Below, in pieces: positions 14,601-26,300 of a stretch of DNA of 30,053 nucleotides. The notes beneath the pieces are model-generated. The model searched no databases, was not told where the DNA came from, and saw only the letters and a list, made by a program, of their open reading frames with translations. A program made the position numbers and the translations under genes. Each line of letters opens with the position of its first letter. The stretch's first letter is position 1. Source of the DNA: Sperchopsis tessellata (taxonomy: Eukaryota; Arthropoda; Insecta; Coleoptera; Hydrophilidae); contig JAWQRN010000416.1 of assembly GCA_033557685.1 (NCBI GenBank), positions 1 to 30,053 of the forward strand, given 5' to 3'.

Positions 14601-17360
14601 TATATGTAAACAGGTTACTGATAGATCTATGTTTTCTGTTCTCTCACATTATTACAAACTTGTGAGAGAACCGTCTCGTTAGCTCAGTGGCTAAATAGTA
14701 GGCTACTAAGTGTGGGGTCTCGACTTCGAGACCCAGAGGCGGCCGGCTTTTTGTAATTACGGAAAAGTTTTTGTGGTGCTTGCCTACCAGGAGGGACGTA
14801 AAATTGTGGGTCTCGTGTATTGTAGGTAAATGATCATCACGTGCATTTAAAAGTGGGTGTGGGAGCCTAATTTCTGGCGTCGGTAATTGGCCCTAGCAGA
14901 GGAAATAGGTCAACGTTAAATAAACAACAAACAACTTGTGACAGAGAGAGTTTACACTGGTATAAGTTTTACAATATTAGAATCAAGTCAGAAATGTGGT
15001 AAATTCAGGTATAGAATTATAAATGAGACATTGAACTAATTTAAAACTAGAATTAACCATGACACCTGGTTGCCAATTTATAACACTTCAAATGTTAATG
15101 AAATGTGGAATAACTTTATTGATTTGTTTATGCATTATGTGTGTGAAAGTTATCCTTTTAAAGGCAAAAATAAGGAAGGAAGAACTTACAATTTTAATAC
15201 TCCAGAATTAAATCAATATGTTCTGTACATTTACCTGAACTTTACCTTTTTATTATTGCAAAATGAAAAAAATAAATTGTACTATAATTGTTAATGAGGT
15301 TACAGGTAAGAAAGTATATTCAATGATTGAAGTTGATAAAGATAGTACAGTTGTTAAGGTGAATGAATTTAATGAGTGTTTCTTGACTGCTAGTGGAATG
15401 GAAAATGACCATTCTAATGTCTTACATGGTGGAGTTAGATACCATCGGTCAGCATTACAATCAACATGTAACACTTCTCCTTGGTAATTACCTAGTAAGA
15501 TTGGCAAATAGTTTAAAAACTAAAAATAGTTTTGGTATTGAAGATATATCAACTAGTCTGTTGAAAATGTGTATTAAATTTGTGGCTATTCCTTTGAGTC
15601 GTATCATTAATGCATCATTGACAAATGGCATTTTTCCAGAAAAATTTAAATATGGTTTAATTAGACCACTATATAAGAAAATAGTGAACTTGTTTAAAAT
15701 TTTCATATAATTACTTTATTAACAGATTTTTCTAAATTGTTTGAATTAATAATTTATGAAAGGGTGATCAAATATTTTTAGTTTTGGTTTTTCCATGAAT
15801 GCTATTATGGATTTCTTCAAAATTTAAATTTTTTAATTTTGTAAAAAGGTTCTCAACTATATGGAAAAGGTAGCTCTTGGGTGTGGAATTTTTTTTGATC
15901 TTTCTAGAGCCTTTGACTGTACAGACCATTCTCTTTTAATGGAGACATATTGTTATGGAATTCGTGGTAGAGCCTACAATTGGTTTAAAGTTTACTTAAC
16001 AAGAAGCAACTTATTAAGTTGAGAAATGAAGGTAATATATTTCGATCAGATGTACAGAGGTAGTTCGGGGTGTACCACAGAGCAGTACATTGGGTCCACT
16101 CCTATTCCTTATTTTTATGAACGATATTTTAAAATTATTATTAATCAGCAATTAGTTGTTATGCTGATATTAATTTGCGTATAAGTGGTAAAGATTTGAT
16201 GGAGTTACAAATGTGTTGTTCTGTTCTGATGTCTAGTGTGTAAACCTGATTTGCAGTAAATTATCTGAAAAAAAAAACAAAAACTGGCTACACCTCAAAA
16301 TATACAATTAAACGAAGTTAGATATTTAAACAAATATGAGGTAAATAATACACTTTGTGTAGTTTCACAGATTTTATAATTTGTTGACTATTTTTGTTTT
16401 ATAAAACATAGTCAACTAAAAATACTACTGCTTAGCAGCCTAATTTATAACATTTTTTGGGGGTAGGGAGACACAATTTAGAGGGAACAGGTGTTCAGTA
16501 GAGGGGATCTATTTAATTCCAAAAGTTTGACACAATTATGTAAGCTTTTGTTTGAATGTTAAATACTTGGTGTGATATTTGTAGTTGATTTGAAGGCAAC
16601 TTTAAATTTTAGTTTGGACAAAATGTTAGTAATATGGTCTGATAGTTTACCTAGGTATGTTAGGACTACATATGGTTCATTAGAAATAAATTTTTGTTGT
16701 GGATATATCTTATTAGTAACTCTTTTCTTGTGTATATTTGGGCAATAAAGCATTCCTTGCTTAAGAAATCTGTTTTGTGGCAGCAATTTCCTGTCCTTTA
16801 TTTTTATCCGAAAAGATATCCAGTCTATTTATCATAAAATTGTTAAATCTAAGAAATTTATTCTGTTATATATTTGAGTTTCTACGGTAAACTCGATATT
16901 ATTGGGTAATGTGTTAATGTATTTTAGAAAGGTATTTAATTGTCTATCTGTACCTGAAAAGCAGGCTAATATGTCATCCACACATCTGTTCCAAAAAATT
17001 ATATGCTTTTTAAAGGGTTCTGAATTTTCTAATATTTTTTTTAAATTGTCTATAAATATTTCTGCAGGAAGGGGGCTCGGTGGAGAGCTCATTGGTAAAC
17101 CATCTGTTTGTCGGTATATTGTTTTAGATGTCCTAGATTTAACAATTTGCCGCTACGCCTACTCTGCTAGTTCACAACATCATATTAGTCATAAACTTTT
17201 AAGTTTTAGAGTTATGATAATTTTTTTAAATATAGACTGGAATTCTACTATATAAGTAAACCAAGCTCCCTCTATTGTATTTGGCATACGAAGCGATCCC
17301 TGATTTTGGGGTGTATTTTGAGATTTTTAATAGTCGTCTTATTTCCCGTTACATATGATG

Positions 17361-17391
<31 letters not shown>

Positions 17392-20300
17392 TAGCACGGA
17401 TGCTTTCGTGAGTGAAGTTTTAAGAAGATGACGTCCGAGATTTATCCCATTTATGTGTTTCTTCATTCTAAGAAAAACGAGCTTTTTGATTAACTTTTGG
17501 CTATCATCAGATCAATCAGTCAGAACCATAGCGAGCCAATGGAGAAGATGACTTTCGAGATTTATCCCACGTATATACTTTTTTAATTTGAGAAGAACGA
17601 GCATTTTGATAAGCTTTCGGCAGATATCCTTCGGTCATCAGATCACTCAGTCAGAGACATAGCTCGCTATTATGATGGGCGAAGGATATCAGCCGAAAGC
17701 TTAAAAAACTCTTCTTAGAACGAAGAAGCATATACGTGGGACAAATCTAGAAAGTCATCCTCTCCATTCGCTTGCTATGTCTCTGACTGACTGATCTGAT
17801 GATGGCCGAAGGATATCAGTCGAAAGATTATCAAAAAGTTCGTTTTTCTTAGAACAAAGAGGCACACAAGTGGGATAAATCTCAAAATTCATCTTATTCA
17901 TACTACACCCACGAAACCATCTGTACTAATGACGACGACTCTTAAAAATCTCAAAATACACTCCAAAATCAGGAGTCATGTCAGATACAAAAGAGGGAAC
18001 TTGGTTTCTCGAATGAATATTTAGTTATACAACTATATTCTTATATTTAAATAAAAAGCAGGATGTTGTCCTTTCACAGAATCTTTTCCATTCCCCTTTC
18101 ATATGATCCCTTTGCATTGGAACTTAGGACTATCATACAGATTGCCCAGTCCAATGGATACCCCTTCGAAATTATACACAAAACTTTTTCCAAGAAACTG
18201 ACAAAGATCTTCCATACTCTTTGCAACCCAATTACAGAACCTTCCTCTAAGATATAAGTCACCATCTCGTTTTCCAACAGCCTTTTCTACAACATATCCA
18301 AATTATTACAATCCCTGTCCGATGACATCATCAGTTATCGTTCCACCCGTTCCCTCCACAGAAGACTGGTCAGAAACAAGCATCCGATAGACCCCAAAAT
18401 CAGTAGCGGGTATATAAGCTCCTCTGTGAATGTGGAGCTAACTATATTGGTCAGACTGATCGGCCATTTCAGACTAGATATAAGGAGCACATTTGGTGCA
18501 TCCAGAATAATACCCACAGATCCAGTTTTGCCTGAGATCACAATCCTGATCCCGAAAATCCGTTCAACTTACATCTGCTTCCTAAAGGCCATAAACTCAA
18601 TATCACGGATAATTTGGAGATATACCTTAGTTTCCATACCAATCCTAACCACAATCTTAATGAGTCACAAAACCTTTCGTCTAATCCTATGTTCCATTCA
18701 CTTTCTACCGACTCCATCCCTCATCCTAATGTTGGTACTAACCACCATTAACTTAGTCTTTAGTGTAGTGTTTACGATGCCCAAAACGCACGTTCAGGTA
18801 TTTGTTTTGTTTTATTTAATTTGTTTGACTTCTGTTATAATGTAATACATGTTTTTAGCATAACGATGATTTGAATGGTCGAAACCGGTCGCTATATAAT
18901 TAATAAAAATTTGAGGTAGGACAACATCTTGCTTTTTATTCAATTATGAATATCCACAAGACAGCAAATTTTGTTTTCAATTATATCCTTGTATAGTAGA
19001 ATTCAATCTTTATTTAAAAAAAAATAGAAAATAACTTTAGATTTTCTATAACATATAAAAAAGTATGTAAAAATATATACAATTTACTTAAGAAATGTGT
19101 TTTATTTCAGTAGATATGTTCTTAATTTTCTTCACCATCTAATGTAAGAAATTCATCAAGCATTTTATTGTCTAAATTTTTATCATACGGATTGACGCCT
19201 AAGGCTAATGAATGGTTTTCGTCATCCTCAGTGTCCCATAGCAGATTATGTTCCAAATCATTCATAGCATTAGAGATATCGCACTTTGTGAATGATTTTA
19301 TGAATGTCTCAACTTTTACTTTAGCCCATGCTTTGACCACAAAATCTCACAGTATTTTAAGAGATGGAACGCGCATCGCTACACAGATTGTAAATGATTT
19401 TTCCTCATCTTATACGCAAGTTGTCTTATTCACTGGTATATATATAAACACACATGCCAGACAAAATTTAAGGAACCAACAAATATTTATGCATGAATAT
19501 TCATTACTTCCTTATTAGTTTTTAAGTTCATAATTGAAAAACAATCTTATTTTGTTGCGAAAATGAATTTATTTATTGAAGTAATTAGTTCAAGGAACAT
19601 AAATAATATTTGCAAAAATTAGCTGAAAACGAAAAAAAAATAATGTTCTGTTAATATCACTGGTCAACAAATTTAAACTTTTTTGATGTAACATTGATGA
19701 AAATAGGTGTATATAAAGTATTTTGAGGTCCCAAATCCGAAAATGATATGCTACATACTGTAACACTTACAGTTTTTTTGTTACAGGGGTTTATGGTAGG
19801 ATAAAAAAAAAGAAGACGACATATTTTTTCAATTTAGTGTTTATGTAATATAAACATGTAAAACATGTTAAATCTAAGCAAAGACATTTTACTAAGGATC
19901 ATGTGAAAAAAAAAATATGAAATGTTACATGAAGATATCATACAGTGACAAAATATTTCACTTTTTTCTCTTCTGTTCAGTACAATCATTTCTTTTTAAT
20001 TACCAGCAGTAGTCGCCCAACATAGATGGGTTCCAGCGTCCCTGGTATCGTGTTTCCATTGTGCTGATGTCCTGGTGAAATCTCTCTCCTTGTTCGTCAC
20101 TTACTGCACCCAAATTTTCCAGAAAAAAAGTGAAACTTTGCATTTTTATCTAAAAAGTTCCACTGTTGAAGTCTGGTACCAAAAAAGTCAGATTTTTGTT
20201 TTGACAAACTCAGGTCACGTACCAAATCATTTAATTCATTCTGAGTTATTATGTGAGGTTCACTGGTTGTTGGTAAAAATGTTGGGTCACAACTGGTGTT

Positions 20301-23300
20301 CTCAGGAAGTTGTGGATCAGATCCTGATGAAGAATTACAAACGCCGGGAAACATAACGTTGGCCAAGTTTAAAGGCGCAATCGGCACCTCTAATTCCTGG
20401 CTATGAGGAACTGGCCTTACTGCAGAAAGCAAATTTGGATACTCAATTTGGTCCCTTTGCTTTTTTGAATACCTTTCTGTTTTAGTGATACAGAAGTAGC
20501 GATCACTGATCATGATCATGATCAGTAGGTTCTCTCCACACCATAGGAACAGCAAACAGCATAGAATATTTCTTAAGATGCATCCACTGCAATAAATTTA
20601 TGTGACAACTCACACAACAAACACAAGGGGCCCAACTTTTATCTTGATCCCCAATTAGGTACTTAAAATATAAAAGATAGGCTTTTTCGACTTCCTCGGA
20701 TACAGATCTAGTCTGTGACTTTAAAATAAATCGTCCACATATAACAAATTTTATTCGCTGGATTTTTGCAACATCGACGACTAGAACTTGCCATTTTATA
20801 TAAATACGACAAAAATACTTGACTGTACTGTACATGAGACAAAAACAAACTTAACATTAGAGAAACATAAAAGTGCCCTTAAAGGTTTGTATAATACGTT
20901 GGAACTACCCGCGCTATCACTCGTGGAAATTCTTCCTACATTGTCTAAAGCCAGGTACAAATAATTTCAATAATCCCATGATATAAAGGACAAACATGTA
21001 CTCAAAAATGGGATGTGCTAGCCCATTTCTCTGAATAGGTGTTTTAATTAATTTGAAAATTTTCAAAGAAATATTATGTTTAACCCTACATATGCTCGAT
21101 TGGATTTAGGTCCAGAGACTGATATAGACATTTTAATATTTGAATATTTTTGCTCTCTAACCATTGTTTTACAATAGTGCTAGTGTGCTTCACATCATTA
21201 TCTTGACAACTTCATAGATTCTAAAATGTCCTTGTAATTAGCGCTCGTCATTGTTGACTTGATACGTTTTAATGGAACCATTCCAAAATGTGAGAAACAG
21301 CCTCAAAATAGGATACAACCTCTACAATGCATCACTGTTTTCACTGTATATTTAGGATGAAAGTTTTTGTTCTTAGGTCTTTAAATAAACAATATCCCAT
21401 CGCTATTTGTCATATTAACTTTAGTTTTGTTGCTAAAGAAAACATTATACCATCTCTCCTAGCAAATTCAACACATGCTCATTGATTTTTCATTATTATC
21501 AGCAGTCTCTTAGCTGGTCTTCTGCCAAAAAGGTTCCGCCTGATGAGATGTCTTTGAATTTCTACTGCTTAAATTTTGAAGGTCCAATTGTTGTTGAATT
21601 TGAGGGGCAGATACTTTTGGAACCTATTTACAATTATTCTATCAGTGAGAATATCAGTTGTTCAGGGTCGACCAATTTTGTGGTGATTTGCCCTATTTTG
21701 TTCAAATTTGGCAATCAGTCATGAAGCAACAGATTTGCTCACACCATAGCGTTCGTACAAAACTTTTCCTGATTCACCTCATCTGTAAAAGTTGATTAAA
21801 ATTTCTTTCAGTTGAAGAGATAAGTGTCTTCTAGCAATCATTATACCACATTAAACATTTTTACTGTACTAAATATTTTAACAAAATAGAAAAAATATAC
21901 GTTTTACACGTTTCTTATTTTTTTATGAAAGAACATTATAACATAAAATAGAATCATCTGTTTATTTGTTATTTAAAATTAATACTTCTAGTTTTTATTT
22001 AAAAATTTAAGAACCAACAATTTTGCAACAACATTATAATAATTTCTTAATGAGTTTTATTTAATTGATAGTAATCAAAGTAGACTATGGTGGTTCCTTA
22101 AATTTTGTCCGGTACTGCATATATATAAACAAAAAAAAAACTACAAAGAAATGTGTATTAAATTATGTTAAAAAACAAAAAGTTTATACTTTACATACTT
22201 ATGTATTAAAAATATTGCCTATTTATATCAAAGAGTGTAAAGATAAAAATAATAATAATCACCATGTAGACTATGATAATATGAAAATGTTAATTAATAA
22301 AACAATTCAGAGCCTCTACACGGTTTCCACCCGGAAACAACATTCATATAAAAACAATTCATATTTATTTTTATCTTTTGATATAGACAATTTTTTAATA
22401 CTTAAGTAAAGTATATACTTAGTAGCAGGTAACAGTTAGTGCCATCTCTAGTTGCATGGCAGAACCTTGAATCAACGTTTACCGACAATAACAACAATTC
22501 TCTGGTTTGAGGCGGAAATATAAAGCAAAGTTTAAGTGAAAGCATTATTTCAGCTCATGCGATATAAAAAGAAGAAATGATTCTTGCCCGTAAATATAAA
22601 GTAAGATAGAACAATTCGTGGGCAGTTTGGTTATATTCATAATATTACCCTAATAAAATTAATAACTAATAAATACTGAAAGCAGTTTTTGGCTTTTTCG
22701 GTTTGCGAACCATTAACAAAATAAATAATAAGCTATTTTCACTCACTTGTAAATTTTCTATAATATCAGAAATAAATCCAGTGCCATAGCTAAGCCATGA
22801 AGAATATGTTGAAGCATAGTATGTGCTATTATTTTCCTTTGTATCTGTTTCTATTCTCCATCTTGCTTCCAAATTATCTAAAGCACTCAATTTTAAATCT
22901 TGTGCTGCAAGTTCTTCTGAAACAGCATCCCACTAAAAAAACACTTTTACTATCCCAAAAAAATACAAATTACGGTGAGCAAACTAATACCTCTTGAACA
23001 GGTAAAGGACTTGCAACTAAGTATAACTGCTCTATCACAATGACCCATGGCATAGATTTTATTTGTCGGACGGGTATTTGCAATTTAACTTTTCCAATAA
23101 AGCCTGCCTTTATTTGTACAGGTAATCCTAAATGCCTTAATGCATCTCTTCTAAGCGGGAGATTTTCTAATTCAACTTCACCTAAACAAAAATGGGAATT
23201 AATTACATTTAAAATTAAAAAAAAATTACACATACAAAACTTTCCAATCTTAAAAATATAACTAAACTTACACCCTTCAACAGAATCATCTTCTATAATT

Positions 23301-26300
23301 AACCTTAAAATTGACAGACTTTTTTTAGAATATTTTCTTAGTTTCTGTTAATATACAATCAAAGATGAGGTTAAGAGATAAGAGTAAAAAAATTTAAGTT
23401 ATCATTTAATGTCACTTTCTTTTTTCGTAACACCCTCTGCATACAACTACAATTTACATTATCAAAAATAGAATAAAAATTAAATAGTACAAATATTTCC
23501 TTATTTTATTTCTTGTAATGAAGCATTATTTATTCAAACTTTAATTTATTTAAAATATAAATAAACATCAATCAATAAATTCACAAACCTATTTTCTACA
23601 AAGAAGTCCCTAAAATAGCATTACCAAATTTTGTAGTCTCCATTACAGGTAATAAAAGAGGGGAAATTTGACTTTTTAAGTTACATATAAGTATATTGAC
23701 ATTAATTGAAAAGTTCTCATATATACAGATTTTGAGCAAAAACATGTCAATTTAGATTTAGGAGTTCAAAACTACTATAGAATAATTTTTGTGTTCAACC
23801 TCTTCATCTCAAATGGCATCCCTAAAAAAATCTTATCTTTCTGAGCAAAAAAAATTGATTTTGTGATCTAGAGCAGAAATTAAATTAATTAATTTAATTT
23901 TAGCTTTATCCCATTATACATCAATTTAGCTCTATTTCACAAATGTGAGAACTGTATTAATTTTTTTTGTTCAGAAAAAATATATATTGGGTTAACATTA
24001 GCAATGTCCATTTTTTCAAACTTAAAAATGCATGCCAAAATTAAAAAAAATGTGTACATTTGCTATGAATGAAAGGACAGCTCGTCGATGGTTTTTGTAT
24101 TTCAAAGACGGTAACGTCGACCTGAAAGACATGCAGCATTTTGGGCGACCAGTGGAATTCAATGAAAACCGCTTAAACCACCTTATTTATGAAGATCCCC
24201 TTCAAACCACCGTATAATTGTAGTCACATGACCGTATACCGTAGCATGGCCACAAGTAAAGGTTCCTTTACCGCATTATTACTGGTGATGAAAAATGGTG
24301 CCTTTATGTGAAAATGAAGTAAAGGAAAAAATGTGTGAGTCATGATCAACAAGTAAAGCCCAATGTGAAACAAGATATGCACTGCCGACGAATTCTTAGA
24401 GTCAAGACCAGATGGTTTTTATCGCAAAGGCATCGAAAACTTGTAGAATAATACAAATAATGTATTTGACTTAGAAATTACACTTAACAAAAATAAAAAA
24501 GTTATATGAATCATAAAGGAGTACTTCAGAAAGGTACAAATTAAAATATTGCTTATAGTCAAATAAAAAAGTCACAATCAAATAATTAATTTTCAAAAGT
24601 TATATTTTTTCAAAAATGAGTATACACCTTGTAGTTCATGTTATTCCGGAAACCAGTATAGTCATAACAAAAAGTATAAAAAACCACATATATTTTTATG
24701 CAGGATACATATTTGTTAAGGCTGAATGAGTTTTAATTTTTTAAATATTGCTTTATTGAAACAAAGTACGATATATACAAATTTTTATAAGACATATTGA
24801 AAGTAGGTAAAAAGTACGTCGGGCATTTTATATTTTTATAACACATGATCAATTTATTTCTTGTGTAAATCACTGCTGGAAATTACCACACAGTATTTTT
24901 CATAAAAATTTAAAACGTTATTATCATACAAGACTGATATTCCCACTTATCCACTGCGTTATATTGGCAAGCTATCATATAACCTAACATATATTTGAAA
25001 CAAAATTTAGTTATTCTATCAATTTTTATTCTTTGTATATAGACATCTCCATTCACACCCATTTAACATATATACATTAAATCTCATGCCCAGTCGATGC
25101 TGACTACTGAACCAAAGGAACGGGAGTTCATTTCCAAACTGACTAGAGAATTAAACCATATGGCCACTACCTGCACAATTTAAAAGCTATTTTATATCTA
25201 AAAAAAGTTTTATTATATAAACATATTGAGTTAACAATTATTTTTCATTGGCAGAACTCAGACAAAAATTTAGGTAGACGTAGAGGGGGACAGTATTTCC
25301 CCATAAATTTTGGTTCATACATTTTCTTTATCCTTGACAACAAGTAATCATTTGCGTGAAAACTTTGTCTGTGACGCACAGTATGATAAGCAAAAAGAGC
25401 TTCACTTGATGTAATTTTATCGTTTTCACTATCACCATAAACGAAGTGATGTTTTTAACTGAAGCCAGAGCCTTTTCTTATGTTCTACCTCCATGGTAAT
25501 GGAAAAATGGAAATTACAATGGTAATGCCATACTACTTTTGTTACACCACTACACAGTTTATATAGTTTAATAAATTTTCATTCTTTCTGGATATTTTAT
25601 ATGCATTGATTAGCATAACGTCTTATGAGAAATAAATACTCTGCAGTTTTTTACACAAAAAAAAACCGGTACAAAATTGACACATATTAAAACGATAGGA
25701 TGGTTGGAAAATTTGAAAAAAACAGTACTGTCCTGTTTAAAATGGTATGTATTGCCAGCTTATTTATATCCCATATGATTTAACAAAACATTTTGCAGTA
25801 TTTTGTGGTAGTGTAAGGTGAGTACAAAGAATGTTTGATTATAGAAAATTATAAAAATATTGAATGTTAATGAATTAGGTTGAAAATGATTTATACCAAT
25901 ATATTTTCTATAGATCACAGAATGGATTTTTTTTCCTTTTGTTTAGATGGGAATCTTATTGAATTAAAAAAAGTACTTGTTTACATTTGTGATGTAGTGT
26001 ATTCAAACTTGCAGCGTTTGATCACTGAATAGACAATCTTATGGAAGAAGAACATACTAAGAGGTAATTTTGTGTCCCACCAACTTACATCCGCATTATA
26101 AGCCCAGTTCCGGTACTGGTGCTGATTTTAGAATCGACCGGATGTTAGATAAAGAACACAACTACAGTTTGATTTAACCTTGAATATACTATGCTCTACT
26201 TAGATTGGAATTACGATTGTGATTTATGGTTTTCATAGAGGAATTTTAGTAGATTATGTATTTTTGTTTTAAAATTATTCAGCTAAAAGTTATTTCCAAA

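Larger units (their letters stand above)
19460..22109 (-). mobile_element. Tc1-type transposon, composite or nested, bounded by perfect 19-bp inverted repeats
   Basis: GACAAAATTTAAGGAACCA at 19460-19478 is the exact reverse complement of 22091-22109. The right side holds a decayed Tc1 transposase on the minus strand. The span of about 2.65 kb is roughly 1 kb longer than a usual Tc1, and the surplus holds an unrelated coding remnant (19980-20840). The outermost right sequence has CAGTACCG next to the repeat, while the left side appears to have lost about four bases there. Confidence 0.7.

Noticed and set aside
14671..14745. Possible functional tRNA gene
   Set aside because: A and B boxes are present but no full cloverleaf or acceptor stem forms, and the tail and flanking duplication show a SINE.
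15253..15507. 84-residue minus-strand open frame, and the similar one at 15488-15706
   Set aside because: Both lie antisense to the plus-strand LINE remnant, which has the recognisable RT motifs.
16383..16416. Hairpin as a transcription terminator
   Set aside because: The context is eukaryotic, with no T run and no gene ending there; it is kept only as a repeat.
17475..17842. Possible CRISPR-like repeat array
   Set aside because: The repeats are inverted relative to one another, unevenly spaced, and belong to Penelope-like terminal repeats in a eukaryotic intron.
18335..18541. Minus-strand frame, with another at 18074-18277
   Set aside because: Both are antisense shadows of the plus-strand Penelope-like endonuclease copy.
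22065..22409. 114-residue plus-strand frame as a gene
   Set aside because: It is low-complexity and runs across the Tc1 end and a terminal-repeat copy, so it is a chance frame.
22797..22997. 66-residue plus-strand open frame
   Set aside because: It lies opposite VPS13D exon 3 and intron 2 and has no motif.
23040..23261. 73-residue plus-strand open frame
   Set aside because: It is a shadow of VPS13D exon 2, the best conserved part of the gene.
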